From Streptomyces flaveolus (GTDB lineage: Bacteria; Actinomycetota; Actinomycetes; Streptomycetales; Streptomycetaceae), in the NCBI RefSeq assembly GCF_000716535.1, contig NZ_JNWV01000038.1, positions 27,745 to 91,744 on the forward strand: a stretch of 64,000 nucleotides of DNA, read 5' to 3'. The notes below the pieces were generated by a model, which was not told the origin of the DNA, made no database searches, and saw only the letters and a list, made by a program, of their open reading frames with translations. The stretch's first letter is position 1; each line of letters opens with the position of its first letter. Below are positions 10,255 to 20,197 of this stretch, one piece after another. Made by a program: the position numbers and the translations under genes.

Positions 10255-10472
10255 CGAGGAACGTTCCTCCCCATCTGTCATCGGAACCTGAGAGGTTCGC
10301 CACGACCGCCACAGGGACGATCGGGGCTTGCACCTTGGGTGGAGCCACTGACACAGCGGCCCGCTTTTCAGATGTGCCTCGCCCGCGCGGTAACGGGGCC
10401 TGAGAGATTCAAGGGAGGGACTTGCTCCTTCGGCGTCCCAGCCCGGGGCTGGGAACTCTCCCGCGCGGATTC
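10255..10472 (-). ncRNA. tandem glycine riboswitch (gcvT leader)
   Basis: Read on the minus strand, the first aptamer has GGGAGAG (10462-10456), GCCGAAGGAGCAAG (10434-10421) and AATCTCTCAGGC (10409-10398), the conserved core of glycine aptamers. The second aptamer follows with GTGCAAG (10333-10327), GAACCTCTCAGGTTCC (10298-10283) and the GACAGATGGGGAGG tail (10279-10266), ending about 40 bases before gcvT. Two aptamers in series are the classic arrangement. Glycine riboswitches in front of gcv genes of Streptomyces are known to switch expression on when glycine is high. The expression platform is not resolved; the ribosome site at about 10232 lies just downstream. Confidence 0.93.
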
Positions 10473-10582
10473 AAGCGGCCGGTATGCAGTTGGCGGGCAC
10501 ATCATTGCACGCCGCTCCCCGGCCATCCAGAGCGTGCTCCTTGTGACCGAGCTGTGGCAGAACGCACATGAACCTCCTACCG

Positions 10583-10611
10583 TTGCCCATTACCTTCTCT
10601 TTACATACAAC
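10583..10611 (+). promoter_or_regulatory. promoter of the P-loop protein gene
   Basis: TTGCCC (10583-10588) and TACAAC (10606-10611) with a 17-base spacer form a good housekeeping-type promoter. It is about 40 bases before the GTG start at 10653 and divergent from the gcvT riboswitch. Confidence 0.6.
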
Positions 10612-10652
10612 GGGCATGGGGATGACCGAGCCCACAGGGGAGGACGATCACG

Positions 10653-11321
10653 GTGAACAGGACATCGGCCTACGCCACCGACGCCGGCATCGCGGTGCCC
10701 GGACAGCCCTCCGCCCTGGCCCGCGGGCGCCGCGCGGACCGCCCCGCCCCGGTCGTCCGCGACCTGCGCGACCGCGCGGGCCGCAGCCCGCACGCCCTGC
10801 TCTTCGGCCCCCGCGACCTGGTGGTGATCACCGGTCTGCCCGGCAGCGGCAAGTCCACCTTGATGCACCGCGCGGTCACCGGCCACCGCGTCGACTCCCA
10901 GGACACCCGCGACCGCTGGGACGCCCGCGTCCCCCGCCACGTCCCCTACGCGCTCTACCGCCCGCTGGTCCGCCTCGCCCACTACGCCGGGCTGCGCCGG
11001 GCGCTGCGCACCGGCGAGGGCGTCGTCGTGCACGACTGCGGCACCCAGCCCTGGGTGCGCGCCTGGCTGGCCCGCGAGGCCCGGCGCCGCGGCGCCACCC
11101 TGCACCTGCTCCTCCTCGACGTCAGCCCCGAGACGGCCCGGGCGGGCCAGCGCGAGCGCGGCCGGGGCGTCTCCCGCTACGCCTTCCGCCGGCACCGCCG
11201 TACCACGGGACGGCTGCTGCGCGCGGTGGAGAAGGGGGAGCTGCCCGCCGGCTGCGGCGCGGCGGTGCTGCTGGACCGGGACGCGGCGGACGTCCTGAGC
11301 CGGGTCGGCTTCGCACGGTGA
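10653..11321 (+). CDS. P-loop ATPase / kinase-like protein of unknown substrate
   Basis: A 222-residue cytosolic protein. VVITGLPGSGKST at about residues 58-70 is a Walker A loop; VVVHDCGTQPWVR and LHLLLLDVSPETARAGQRERGRG resemble the Walker-B/lid part of small nucleoside-kinase folds such as gluconate kinase, chloramphenicol phosphotransferase or AAA_33 proteins. The Arg-rich lid (RERGRGVSRYAFRRHRR) fits phosphate transfer. The first 50 residues are Ala/Arg-rich and probably disordered. The GTG follows AGGGGAGG. It is divergent from the glycine operon; no pathway is indicated. Confidence 0.75.
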   Translation: MNRTSAYATDAGIAVPGQPSALARGRRADRPAPVVRDLRDRAGRSPHALLFGPRDLVVITGLPGSGKSTLMHRAVTGHRVDSQDTRDRWDARVPRHVPYALYRPLVRLAHYAGLRRALRTGEGVVVHDCGTQPWVRAWLAREARRRGATLHLLLLDVSPETARAGQRERGRGVSRYAFRRHRRTTGRLLRAVEKGELPAGCGAAVLLDRDAADVLSRVGFAR

Positions 11322-11387
11322 GGCACCGTCACGGCCACCCGCTAGCCTTCTTGCTCACAGCAGTGGTTACCAGCAGGCGGTAGGCAG

Positions 11388-12179
11388 ATGGACTTCCCGG
11401 CGGACATTCCCGCGGACTTCCCGGCACAGGCGCACCCCCACCCGCACGGCGGATGGCCCGGCAACGAACTGGAGGAGGTGCTGTCGGCCTCCCTGGGCAT
11501 CCCCTCGGCGGGCGGCCGGATCATCGAGGTCCTCGGCCGCAGCTTCCTGTGGATACCGCTGCCCAACGGCGGGGGACCGCACAGCGGCCCGCTGGACCTG
11601 CCGACGATGGACATCGACGGCCAGGTGTACGTCCCGGTGTTCAGCTCCGAGGAGCAGTTGCGCCAGGCGGCAGGTTCCCACATGTCGTACACCATCGCCC
11701 CGGCCGTGGAGTTCGCGCGCGGTCTGCCGCCGCAGGCGGGCATCGCGGTGAACCCGGGCGGTGTGGTCGGCATCCCGCTGCCGCCCGACGCCGTGGCCGA
11801 GCTGTGCCGCGCCGGCCGCACCCCGCTCGACGGCCCCGGCACCGGCGGCCGGGTCCGCCTCTTCGAGCCCGACTGGCAGGAGGACCCGGTCGACTTCCTC
11901 TCCGCGGCCTCCGCCGAGTTCGCGGGGACCGGCGTGGTCCTCACCGCCCGCCGCTGCCTGGCCGCCATCGAGACGGCCGACCCGGTGATGTTCGTGGGCG
12001 TGGAACTCTCCCAGTGGGAGGGCGACATCCGGGCCCTGCCCCTGGACGCCCTCGGCAGGGCCCTCGGCAAAGTCCCGGTCAAATGGCCGGTCAACCTGGT
12101 CCTCATGGACGTGGCCGAGGACCCGGTCTCCGACTGGCTGAAGACGAACGTCCGGCCCTTCTACCAGTACGGCCACTAG
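11388..12179 (+). CDS. SseB-family protein (enhanced serine sensitivity), paralogue 1
   Basis: A 263-residue cytosolic protein with two SseB-type halves. The N-terminal half has LEEVLSASL, SFLWIPLP and VYVPVFSSEEQLRQ; the C-terminal half has VGVEL, RALPLDALGRALGKVPVKWPVNLVLMD and ends in WLKTNVRPFYQYG. E. coli SseB was named for a serine-sensitivity phenotype; no biochemical role is established. The His/Pro-rich stretch at residues 13-22 is unusual. A second SseB paralogue follows on the same strand, close to the serine/glycine catabolic genes. In other Streptomyces loci SseB proteins occur with type VII secretion genes, but none is seen here. Confidence 0.78.
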   Translation: MDFPADIPADFPAQAHPHPHGGWPGNELEEVLSASLGIPSAGGRIIEVLGRSFLWIPLPNGGGPHSGPLDLPTMDIDGQVYVPVFSSEEQLRQAAGSHMSYTIAPAVEFARGLPPQAGIAVNPGGVVGIPLPPDAVAELCRAGRTPLDGPGTGGRVRLFEPDWQEDPVDFLSAASAEFAGTGVVLTARRCLAAIETADPVMFVGVELSQWEGDIRALPLDALGRALGKVPVKWPVNLVLMDVAEDPVSDWLKTNVRPFYQYGH

Positions 12180-12203
12180 AACCCGGCCCAGGTGCAGCCG
12201 ACG

Positions 12204-12280
12204 CAGGGGGCGCGGGGAACTGCGCGAGAACCCACCACCACCCGCACCCGCGCACGAACAGAAGGCCCCGAGCCACTGGG
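12204..12280. repeat. Streptomyces-type dispersed intergenic repeat
   Basis: The stretch GGGGGCGCGGGGAACTGCGC followed by CCACCACCCGCACCCG-like sequence matches, from memory, a short element found many times between genes in Streptomyces chromosomes. It lies between the two SseB-type genes. No coding potential is seen. Confidence 0.5.
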
Positions 12281-12333
12281 CGCTTAAGCTGTCTCCAAAC
12301 GCGGGGCACGGAGAAGAAGGGCCGGTACAACAG

Positions 12334-13152
12334 GTGAGCGCGAGCCACAGCGGCAGCGTCGAGCACATGCTGCGCCAGGTCACCCCCGGACGCTACGACG
12401 CCTACGAGGCCCTGCTCCGCGCCCTCGCCACCCCCTCCTCCGGCCAGATCTGGATGCTCCTGTGGCACGGCCAGGCCGGCTCCCCGGACGCCCAGTACGG
12501 GGACATGGAGGTGGACGGCTTCCACTACGCCCCCTGCGTCACCTCCGCCCAGGAGCTGTCGGCCAGCGGCTGGAACCGTTCGTACGAAGTGGTCGACGGC
12601 CTGGACGTGGCCCGCACCCTCTACCCCGACCACTTCGGCCTCTGGCTCAATCCGCACGCCCCGGGCGGCGGCGTCGGCATCCCCTGGCTGGACCTGCGCC
12701 GCATCGCCACCGGCCTGGACCGCCAGCCCGCCGGCCCGCTCCGCCTGTCGGAGCCCGGCATCGAGATCCCGCAGTTCTACGCCCTGCTCGCGCAGAACGC
12801 GCACCGCACCCCCGCGCTCCGCTCGCTGCGCCGCGCCTGGGTGCAGCCCGCGCTCGGGGCGCCGTATCTCGCCATCGGCCTGGACGTGTACGAGACCTCG
12901 CCCGCCGCGGTCGACTCGGTGCGCGCGATGATGCAGCAGTCCATCGGCGCCGTCCCGGAGGGGCTGCCGGTGTCGACGGTCGCGATGACCGACGGCTACG
13001 ACCCGGTCGTGATGTGGATGCGGGCCAACGCGCGCCCCTTCTACGACCGCGAGGCGCACGCCCCCGCGCCGCAGCCCCAGCTTCAGGCTCCCGTCCCGCC
13101 GCAGGCCCCGGCCGGCGGGTACGGCTACCCACCGGTGCACGGCGGTTACTGA
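12334..13152 (+). CDS. SseB-family protein, paralogue 2 with Pro/Gln-rich tail
   Basis: A 272-residue protein with the same two-part SseB layout as the gene before it: LLRALATPSSGQIWMLLW, YAPCVTSAQELSAS and a C-terminal half ending MWMRANARPFYDREA, parallel to the NVRPFYQYG end of paralogue 1. The last 30 residues are low-complexity Pro/Gln/Gly (PQPQLQAPVPPQAP) ending GGYGYPPVHGGY, which paralogue 1 lacks. The GTG at 12334 is chosen by homology at the N-terminus; GAGAAGAAGG is about 13 bases away, a loose ribosome site. Function unknown; possibly a pair of interacting paralogues. Confidence 0.75.
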   Translation: MSASHSGSVEHMLRQVTPGRYDAYEALLRALATPSSGQIWMLLWHGQAGSPDAQYGDMEVDGFHYAPCVTSAQELSASGWNRSYEVVDGLDVARTLYPDHFGLWLNPHAPGGGVGIPWLDLRRIATGLDRQPAGPLRLSEPGIEIPQFYALLAQNAHRTPALRSLRRAWVQPALGAPYLAIGLDVYETSPAAVDSVRAMMQQSIGAVPEGLPVSTVAMTDGYDPVVMWMRANARPFYDREAHAPAPQPQLQAPVPPQAPAGGYGYPPVHGGY

Positions 13153-13501
13153 CAACCAAGCGGAGTGGCACGTTCTTTGAGGCCGGGTCGCAGAATTCAC
13201 ACGGCCGACACACTTCTGCGCGCGTAGACATCGCCCGATCGTCCCGAAGCGCGTAGATTCGCCGTTCTGTCCCAACTGGCCCGCGTCCGATGGCCGTTAC
13301 CCACTGATCGGATAACGGAATCCCCTGGACTGCATCACGGTTGCGCATACTTTCGCCGTCAGCTCTGGCGGGTGATCACAAAGACGCTGAAGACTCCCGA
13401 CTCAGACATGAGGTCGAGACCTCATGCTCGATGGCAAGTCGACAAAGCCGCAATCCGCGGCAGCGCAGGCCGGTCACCACCGGCGAGAGGGGTCGCTCAC
13501 C
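13153..13501 (+). promoter_or_regulatory. regulatory region ahead of the oligopeptide transporter operon
   Basis: This 349-base gap has no credible gene. It contains a direct repeat GCGCGTAGA at 13220-13228 and 13249-13257 (29-bp period), a spaced inverted repeat CCGTTA/TAACGG (13294-13299 and 13313-13318), and a 9-bp palindrome CATGAGGTC/GACCTCATG (13407-13415 and 13418-13426). An upstream in-frame ATG at 13424 overlaps the last palindrome, but GAGAGGGG before GTG 13502 favours the later start. These are candidate operator sites for nutritional or developmental control. Confidence 0.45.
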
Positions 13502-14500
13502 GTGACCGCACCGATCGAGACCACCGGGGCGGCAGCCGAGGCACAGCCGGAGGCTGTGCTGGAGGGTGCCGGTAAGGGGCAGATCGAGGGTCGTTCCCTG
13601 GGCCAGATCGCCTGGACCCGGTTCAAGAAGGACAAGGTCGCCGTCGCGGGCGGCGTCATCGTCGTCCTGCTGATCCTCGTCGCGATCCTCTCGCGCCCCA
13701 TCCAGGCCGCGTTCGGGCTCGACCCCAACGCCTTCAACCAGGACCTGATCAGTCCGGACACCTCGCTGCCGAAGGGCAGTTTCGGCGGCATCAGCGCCGA
13801 TCACCCGCTCGGTGTGGACCCGAAGTTCGGCCGGGACATCGCCACCCGCATCCTGGAGGGCTCCTGGGTGTCGCTGGTGGTCGCCTTCGGCGCCACCATC
13901 CTGTCCAACGTGATCGGCGCCATCATGGGCGTCATCGCGGGCTACTACGGCGGACGGGTGGACTCGATCATCAGCCGGCTGATGGACACGTTCCTCGCCT
14001 TCCCCCTCCTGCTGTTCGCCATCTCCATCTCCGCCACCCTCCAGGGCGGCGCGTTCGGCCTGGACGGACTGCCGCTCCACCTGAGCGTGCTGATCTTCGT
14101 CATCGGCTTCTTCAACTGGCCCTACCTGGGCCGGATCGTCCGAGGCCAGACCCTCGCCCTGCGCGAGCGCGAGTTCGTCGACGCCTCCCGGGGCATGGGC
14201 GCCAAGGCCCCGTACATCCTGTTCCGGGAGCTGATGCCCAACCTGGTCGGCCCGATCATCGTCTACTCGACGCTGCTCATCCCGACCAACATCCTCTTCG
14301 AGGCGTCCCTCAGCTTCCTCGGCGTCGGCATCCAGCCCCCGCAGGCGTCCTGGGGTGGCATGCTCCGTGAGGCGGTCAACTTCTACCAGGTCGACCCGAT
14401 GTTCATGATCGTCCCTGGTCTCGCCATCTTCGTGACCGTCCTGGCGTTCAACCTGCTGGGTGACGGTCTCCGCGACGCTCTCGACCCGCGCAGCCGCTGA
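13502..14500 (+). CDS. oligopeptide ABC transporter permease (DppC/OppC type)
   Basis: A 332-residue inner-membrane permease. A cytosolic N-terminus is followed by one membrane helix (VAVAGGVIVVLLILVAIL), a large external loop with DHPLGVDPKFGRD, the DppC signature, and then about five more helices. The EAA loop that contacts the ATPases is REFVDASRGMGAKAPYILFRE. It is unusual for the DppC-type permease to lead the operon, ahead of the binding protein; DppB comes third. The five genes form one transcriptional direction. Confidence 0.92.
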   Translation: MTAPIETTGAAAEAQPEAVLEGAGKGQIEGRSLGQIAWTRFKKDKVAVAGGVIVVLLILVAILSRPIQAAFGLDPNAFNQDLISPDTSLPKGSFGGISADHPLGVDPKFGRDIATRILEGSWVSLVVAFGATILSNVIGAIMGVIAGYYGGRVDSIISRLMDTFLAFPLLLFAISISATLQGGAFGLDGLPLHLSVLIFVIGFFNWPYLGRIVRGQTLALREREFVDASRGMGAKAPYILFRELMPNLVGPIIVYSTLLIPTNILFEASLSFLGVGIQPPQASWGGMLREAVNFYQVDPMFMIVPGLAIFVTVLAFNLLGDGLRDALDPRSR

Positions 14501-14556
14501 CGCCTGCCGCGGAGAGCCCGAAAATTTTCCGATCAATGGAGGGGAAAGCGCCCATC

Positions 14557-16308
14557 ATGCGAAGGTCAGCGCTGGCCGCGATCGCGGCCATCGGCTCCGC
14601 CAGCCTGCTTCTTGCAGGTTGCAGCAAGGCCGATGACAACAAGAACGAGAACGGCACCAAGTCGGCCGGGGCCAACGCCGCGACCAAGGGCGTCGTCAAC
14701 GCGTCCGACAAGAAGGGCGGCACGCTCACCTACGAGCTGTCCGACGTCCCGGACTCGTTCGACCCGGGCAACACGTACTACGCGTACATGTACAACCTCA
14801 GCCGGCTGTGGGCCCGCCCGCTGATGACCTTCAAGCCCGGTCCCGGCGAAGAGGGCAACGCCCTGGTCCCGGACCTCGCCGCGAGCAAGGGCGTCCCGAG
14901 CGACGGCGGCAAGACCTGGACGTACAAGCTGCGTTCGGGCCTGAAGTACGAGGACGGCTCGCCGATCACCTCGAAGGACGTCAAGTACGCCGTCGAGCGC
15001 TCGAACTTCGCGCGTGACGTGCTCTCCCTCGGCCCGAACTACTTCCAGCAGTTCCTGGCCGGCGGCGACAAGTACAAGGGCCCGTACAAGGACAAGAGCG
15101 ACAAGGGCCTGTCCTCCATCGCGACGCCGGACGACACCACGATCGTCTTCCACCTGAAGCAGGCCTTCCAGGAGTTCGACTACCTGGTCGCCGCCCCGCA
15201 GACGGCCCCGGTGCCCAAGGCGAAGGACACGGGCGTCGACTACGTCAAGCACATCGTCTCCTCGGGCTCGTACAAGTTCCAGAGCTACGCGGAGGGCCAG
15301 CAGGCCGTCCTCGTCCGCAACGAGAACTGGGACGCGAAGACCGACCCGCTGCGCAAGCAGCTGCCGGACAAGATCGTCGTCAAGCTGAAGGTCAACCCGG
15401 AGACGATCGACAAGGACGTCCTCGCCGGCAACGCGATCGACCTCGGCGGCACGGGTGTCCAGGCCGCCACGCAGGCGCAGGTCATCACCGACCCGTCGAA
15501 GAAGGCCAACACGGACAACACCTACGGTGGCCGTCTGGTCTACATGGCGATCAACACCAAGGTCGCGCCGTTCGACAAGGTCGAGTGCCGCAAGGCCGTC
15601 CAGTACGCGATCGACAAGGTCTCGGTGCAGACCGCCGAGGGCGGCCCGATCCGCGGTGAGATCGCCTCCACGGTCCTCCCGCCGGACATCCCGGGCTACG
15701 CCAAGTCCGACGTCTACGCCACCACGGGCAACAAGGGTGACGTCGCCAAGGCCAAGGACCAGCTGAAGGCCTGCGGCAAGTCCTCGATCTCGACGAACAT
15801 CTCCGCCCGTTCGGACCGTCCGCAGGAGATCGACGCCGCCACGGCGATCATCAACTCGCTGAAGAAGGTCGGCATCAACGCCACCCTCAAGCAGTACCCG
15901 TCCGGTAAGTACTTCACCGACTACGCGGGCGTGCCGAAGTTCACCAAGAAGCAGAACATCGGCCTGGAGATGATGCAGTGGGGCGCCGACTGGCCCTCCG
16001 GCTACGGCTTCCTGCAGCAGATCCTGAACGGCAAGGCGATCAGCCAGTCCGGTAACACCAACCTGTCGCAGTACGACAACAAGGACGTCAACGCCCTGCT
16101 GTCCAAGGCGATCGGCACTCAGGACACCAACGAGCGCAACAGCCTCTACACGCAGATCGACAAGAAGGCCATGGACGACGCTGTCCTCGTCCCGCTGACC
16201 TACTTCAAGGTCCTGCTGGCCCGCCCGCAGAACTACACCAACCTGGTTTCCACGGCGGCCTTCAGCGGTCAGTACGACTACCTCAACATCGGCGTCGCGT
16301 CGAAGTAG
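14557..16308 (+). CDS. oligopeptide ABC transporter substrate-binding lipoprotein
   Basis: A 583-residue family-5 solute-binding protein. The signal MRRSALAAIAAIG ends in a lipobox LLLAGC with C22 as the lipidated residue, so it is anchored on the outer face of the membrane. YGGRLVYMAINTKVAPFD, CRKAVQYAIDK and the Lys-rich surface are typical of peptide-binding SBP_bac_5 proteins. The ATG at 14557 is used because GGAGGGG precedes it; the in-frame ATG at 14536 overlaps that ribosome site. In S. coelicolor the related BldK permease imports a developmental peptide; this operon is a separate, similar system. Confidence 0.93.
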   Translation: MRRSALAAIAAIGSASLLLAGCSKADDNKNENGTKSAGANAATKGVVNASDKKGGTLTYELSDVPDSFDPGNTYYAYMYNLSRLWARPLMTFKPGPGEEGNALVPDLAASKGVPSDGGKTWTYKLRSGLKYEDGSPITSKDVKYAVERSNFARDVLSLGPNYFQQFLAGGDKYKGPYKDKSDKGLSSIATPDDTTIVFHLKQAFQEFDYLVAAPQTAPVPKAKDTGVDYVKHIVSSGSYKFQSYAEGQQAVLVRNENWDAKTDPLRKQLPDKIVVKLKVNPETIDKDVLAGNAIDLGGTGVQAATQAQVITDPSKKANTDNTYGGRLVYMAINTKVAPFDKVECRKAVQYAIDKVSVQTAEGGPIRGEIASTVLPPDIPGYAKSDVYATTGNKGDVAKAKDQLKACGKSSISTNISARSDRPQEIDAATAIINSLKKVGINATLKQYPSGKYFTDYAGVPKFTKKQNIGLEMMQWGADWPSGYGFLQQILNGKAISQSGNTNLSQYDNKDVNALLSKAIGTQDTNERNSLYTQIDKKAMDDAVLVPLTYFKVLLARPQNYTNLVSTAAFSGQYDYLNIGVASK

Positions 16309-16335
16309 CAGCCCCGGAAGGCAGGTGAAGGCATT

Positions 16336-16367
16336 GGTGCCCGCGGGCTTCGCGGCCCGCGGGCACC
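16336..16367 (+). terminator. intercistronic hairpin after the binding-protein gene
   Basis: A perfect 13-bp stem (16336-16348 with 16355-16367, 6-nt loop) sits between the binding protein and the DppB permease. Such hairpins attenuate or stabilise the mRNA so that binding protein exceeds permease. The permease start follows 13 bases later without an obvious ribosome site. Confidence 0.75.
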
Positions 16368-16380
16368 AGCGCCGGTCCCC

Positions 16381-17388
16381 GTGATCTCGTACATCCTCCG
16401 CCGGACGTTCGCGGCAGTGATCCTGCTGCTGGTCGTCTCCGCGGTCACCTTTGCCATCTTCTTCCTGCTGCCACGGCTCGCCGGCCAGACAGCGGATCAG
16501 TTGGCGCAGCAGTACATCGGCAAGAGCCCGTCGAAGGCGGACATCGCCGCGGTCAAGCACAACCTCGGTCTGGACCAGCCCGTCTACGTCCAGTACTGGC
16601 ACTTCATCAAGGGGATCGTGGCCGGCGCCGACTACAACCTCGGGCCCACCACGGTGCACTGCGACGTGCCCTGCTTCGGCTACTCCTTCAAGGACCACGT
16701 CGCGGTCTGGCCGCAGCTCACCCAGCGCATTCCGATCACCCTCTCGCTCGCGGCGGGCGCCGCCGTACTGTGGCTCGTCTCGGGCGTGGTCATCGGTGTC
16801 ATCTCCGCGCTGAAGCCGCGCTCGGTCTTCGACCGCACCTTCATGGGCATCGCACTCGCCGGTGTCTCGCTGCCCATGTTCTTCACGGGTAACCTGGCGA
16901 TCCTGCTCTTCGTCTTCAACTGGCCGATCTTCGGACGCGACTACGTCCCGTTCACCGAGAACCCCGAGCAGTGGGCCAACACCCTCTTCCCCGCCTGGTG
17001 TTCGCTGGCGCTGCTCTACTCCGCCATCTACGCGCGGCTCACCCGCTCGGGCATGCTGGAGACGATGAACGAGGACTTCATCCGCACGGCCCGCGCCAAG
17101 GGCCTGCGCGAGCGCAACGTCGTTGTCCGGCACGGACTGCGCGCGGCCCTCACCCCGATCATCACCGTGTTCGGCATGGACCTCGGTCTGCTGCTCGGCG
17201 GCGCCGTGATCACCGAGAGTGTCTTCTCGCTGGGCGGCGTCGGTCAGTACGCGGTCCAGGGCATCACCGACAACGACCTGCCCAAGATCCTCGGCGTGAC
17301 CCTGCTCGCCGCCTTCTTCGTCGTGATCGCAAATCTTGTGGTGGACGTGCTCTACGCCGCCGCCGACCCGCGGGTGAGGCTCTCGTGA
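16381..17388 (+). CDS. oligopeptide ABC transporter permease (DppB/OppB type)
   Basis: A 335-residue membrane protein beginning ISYILRRTFAAVILLLVVSAVTF, the standard DppB first helix, followed by a long external loop and five further helices. The EAA loop is NEDFIRTARAKGLRERNVV. GTG 16381 is the only start compatible with this N-terminus, yet no Shine-Dalgarno sequence is visible upstream, so translation may depend on the hairpin or on coupling. The gene ends by overlapping the next start (GTGA). Confidence 0.93.
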   Translation: MISYILRRTFAAVILLLVVSAVTFAIFFLLPRLAGQTADQLAQQYIGKSPSKADIAAVKHNLGLDQPVYVQYWHFIKGIVAGADYNLGPTTVHCDVPCFGYSFKDHVAVWPQLTQRIPITLSLAAGAAVLWLVSGVVIGVISALKPRSVFDRTFMGIALAGVSLPMFFTGNLAILLFVFNWPIFGRDYVPFTENPEQWANTLFPAWCSLALLYSAIYARLTRSGMLETMNEDFIRTARAKGLRERNVVVRHGLRAALTPIITVFGMDLGLLLGGAVITESVFSLGGVGQYAVQGITDNDLPKILGVTLLAAFFVVIANLVVDVLYAAADPRVRLS

Positions 17389-18475
17389 CCGAACTCTCCA
17401 AGACCGGCGCCGCGGTGGGCGAGCCCACCGAGTCCGGCAAGGCCCCCGAAGCCTTCCTGGAGGTCCGCGACCTCAAGGTGCACTTCCCGACCGACGACGG
17501 CCTGGTGAAGTCCGTCGACGGGCTCAGCTTCTCGCTGGAGAAGGGCAAGACCCTCGCCATCGTGGGCGAGTCCGGCTCCGGCAAGTCCGTCACCTCGCAG
17601 GCCATCATGGGCCTGCACCGGCTCGGCACCCGCGGCAAGAACGTGCAGATGTCCGGCGAGATCTGGCTGGACGGCAGGGAACTGGTCTCCGCCGCCCCGG
17701 ACGAGGTGCGCAAGCTCCGCGGCCGCGAGATGGCGATGATCTTCCAGGACCCGCTGTCCGCGATGCACCCGTACTACAAGGTCGGCGACCAGATCGTCGA
17801 GGCCTACCGGGTGCACCACGACGTCAGCAAGAAGGTCGCCCGCGCGCGGGCCATCGAGATGCTCGACCGGGTCGGCATCCCGGAGCCGGCCAAGCGTGTC
17901 GACGGCTACCCGCACGAGTTCTCCGGCGGTATGCGCCAACGCGCCATGATCGCCATGGCGCTGGTGAACAACCCCGAACTGCTCATCGCGGACGAGCCGA
18001 CCACCGCCCTCGACGTGACCGTCCAGGCGCAGATCCTCGACCTGATCCGTGACCTGCAGAAGGAGTTCGGCTCCGCGGTCATCATGATCACCCACGACCT
18101 CGGCGTGGTCGCCGAGATCGCCGACGACGTCCTCGTGATGTACGGCGGCCGGTGCGTGGAGCGCGGTCCGGCCGACGAGGTCTTCGAACAGCCGCAGCAC
18201 CCCTACACCTGGGGCCTGCTCGGCTCGATGCCCCGCATCGACCGCGAGACCTCCGAACGGCTCATTCCGGTCAAGGGCTCGCCGCCGAGCCTCATCAACG
18301 TCCCCTCGGGCTGCGCCTTCCACCCCCGCTGCCCGTACGCGGACATCCCGAAGGGGAACGTCACCCGCACGGTGCGCCCCGAGCTGGAGCAGGTGAGCAC
18401 CGGGCACTGGTCCGCCTGCCACCTCTCGGCCGAGGACCGTCAGCGGATCTGGACCGAAGAGATTGCGCCCAAGCT

Positions 18476-18479
<4 letters not shown>
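17385..18479 (+). CDS. oligopeptide ABC transporter ATPase (DppD/OppD type)
   Basis: A 364-residue ATPase. Walker A GESGSGKS, the Q-loop [11 protein letters not shown], signature FSGGMRQR, Walker [13 protein letters not shown] and switch His in MITHDLGVV are all intact. The C-terminal oligopeptide-transporter domain has [11 protein letters not shown], whose Cys residues can bind an iron-sulfur cluster in this family. The start overlaps the permease stop (GTGA at 17385-17388), indicating translational coupling. Confidence 0.94.
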
Positions 18480-20080
<1,601 letters not shown>

Positions 20081-20112
20081 CACATGACAACTCAGTAAAG
20101 TCATGTACATGC

Positions 20113-20197
20113 CCGAACGGGAGAGTGCAGAGTCGTCCGTGTCCGACCACTGATCGGCACGCTCGAAAGGGACGACACATGACACTCTCCCGTTCGG
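20113..20197 (+). promoter_or_regulatory. long-range inverted repeat spanning the M1 peptidase start
   Basis: CCGAACGGGAGAGTG at 20113-20127 is perfectly complementary to CACTCTCCCGTTCGG at 20183-20197, which lies in codons 2-7 of the M1 peptidase gene. In the mRNA the 15-bp stem would enclose the ribosome site (AAAGGGA) and start codon in a 55-nt loop, so it may control translation. Confidence 0.55.

Noticed and set aside
14566..17133. 855-codon open frame on the minus strand across the transporter operon
   Set aside because: Antisense to the binding protein and permease genes, which have clear motifs. It has no recognisable domain.
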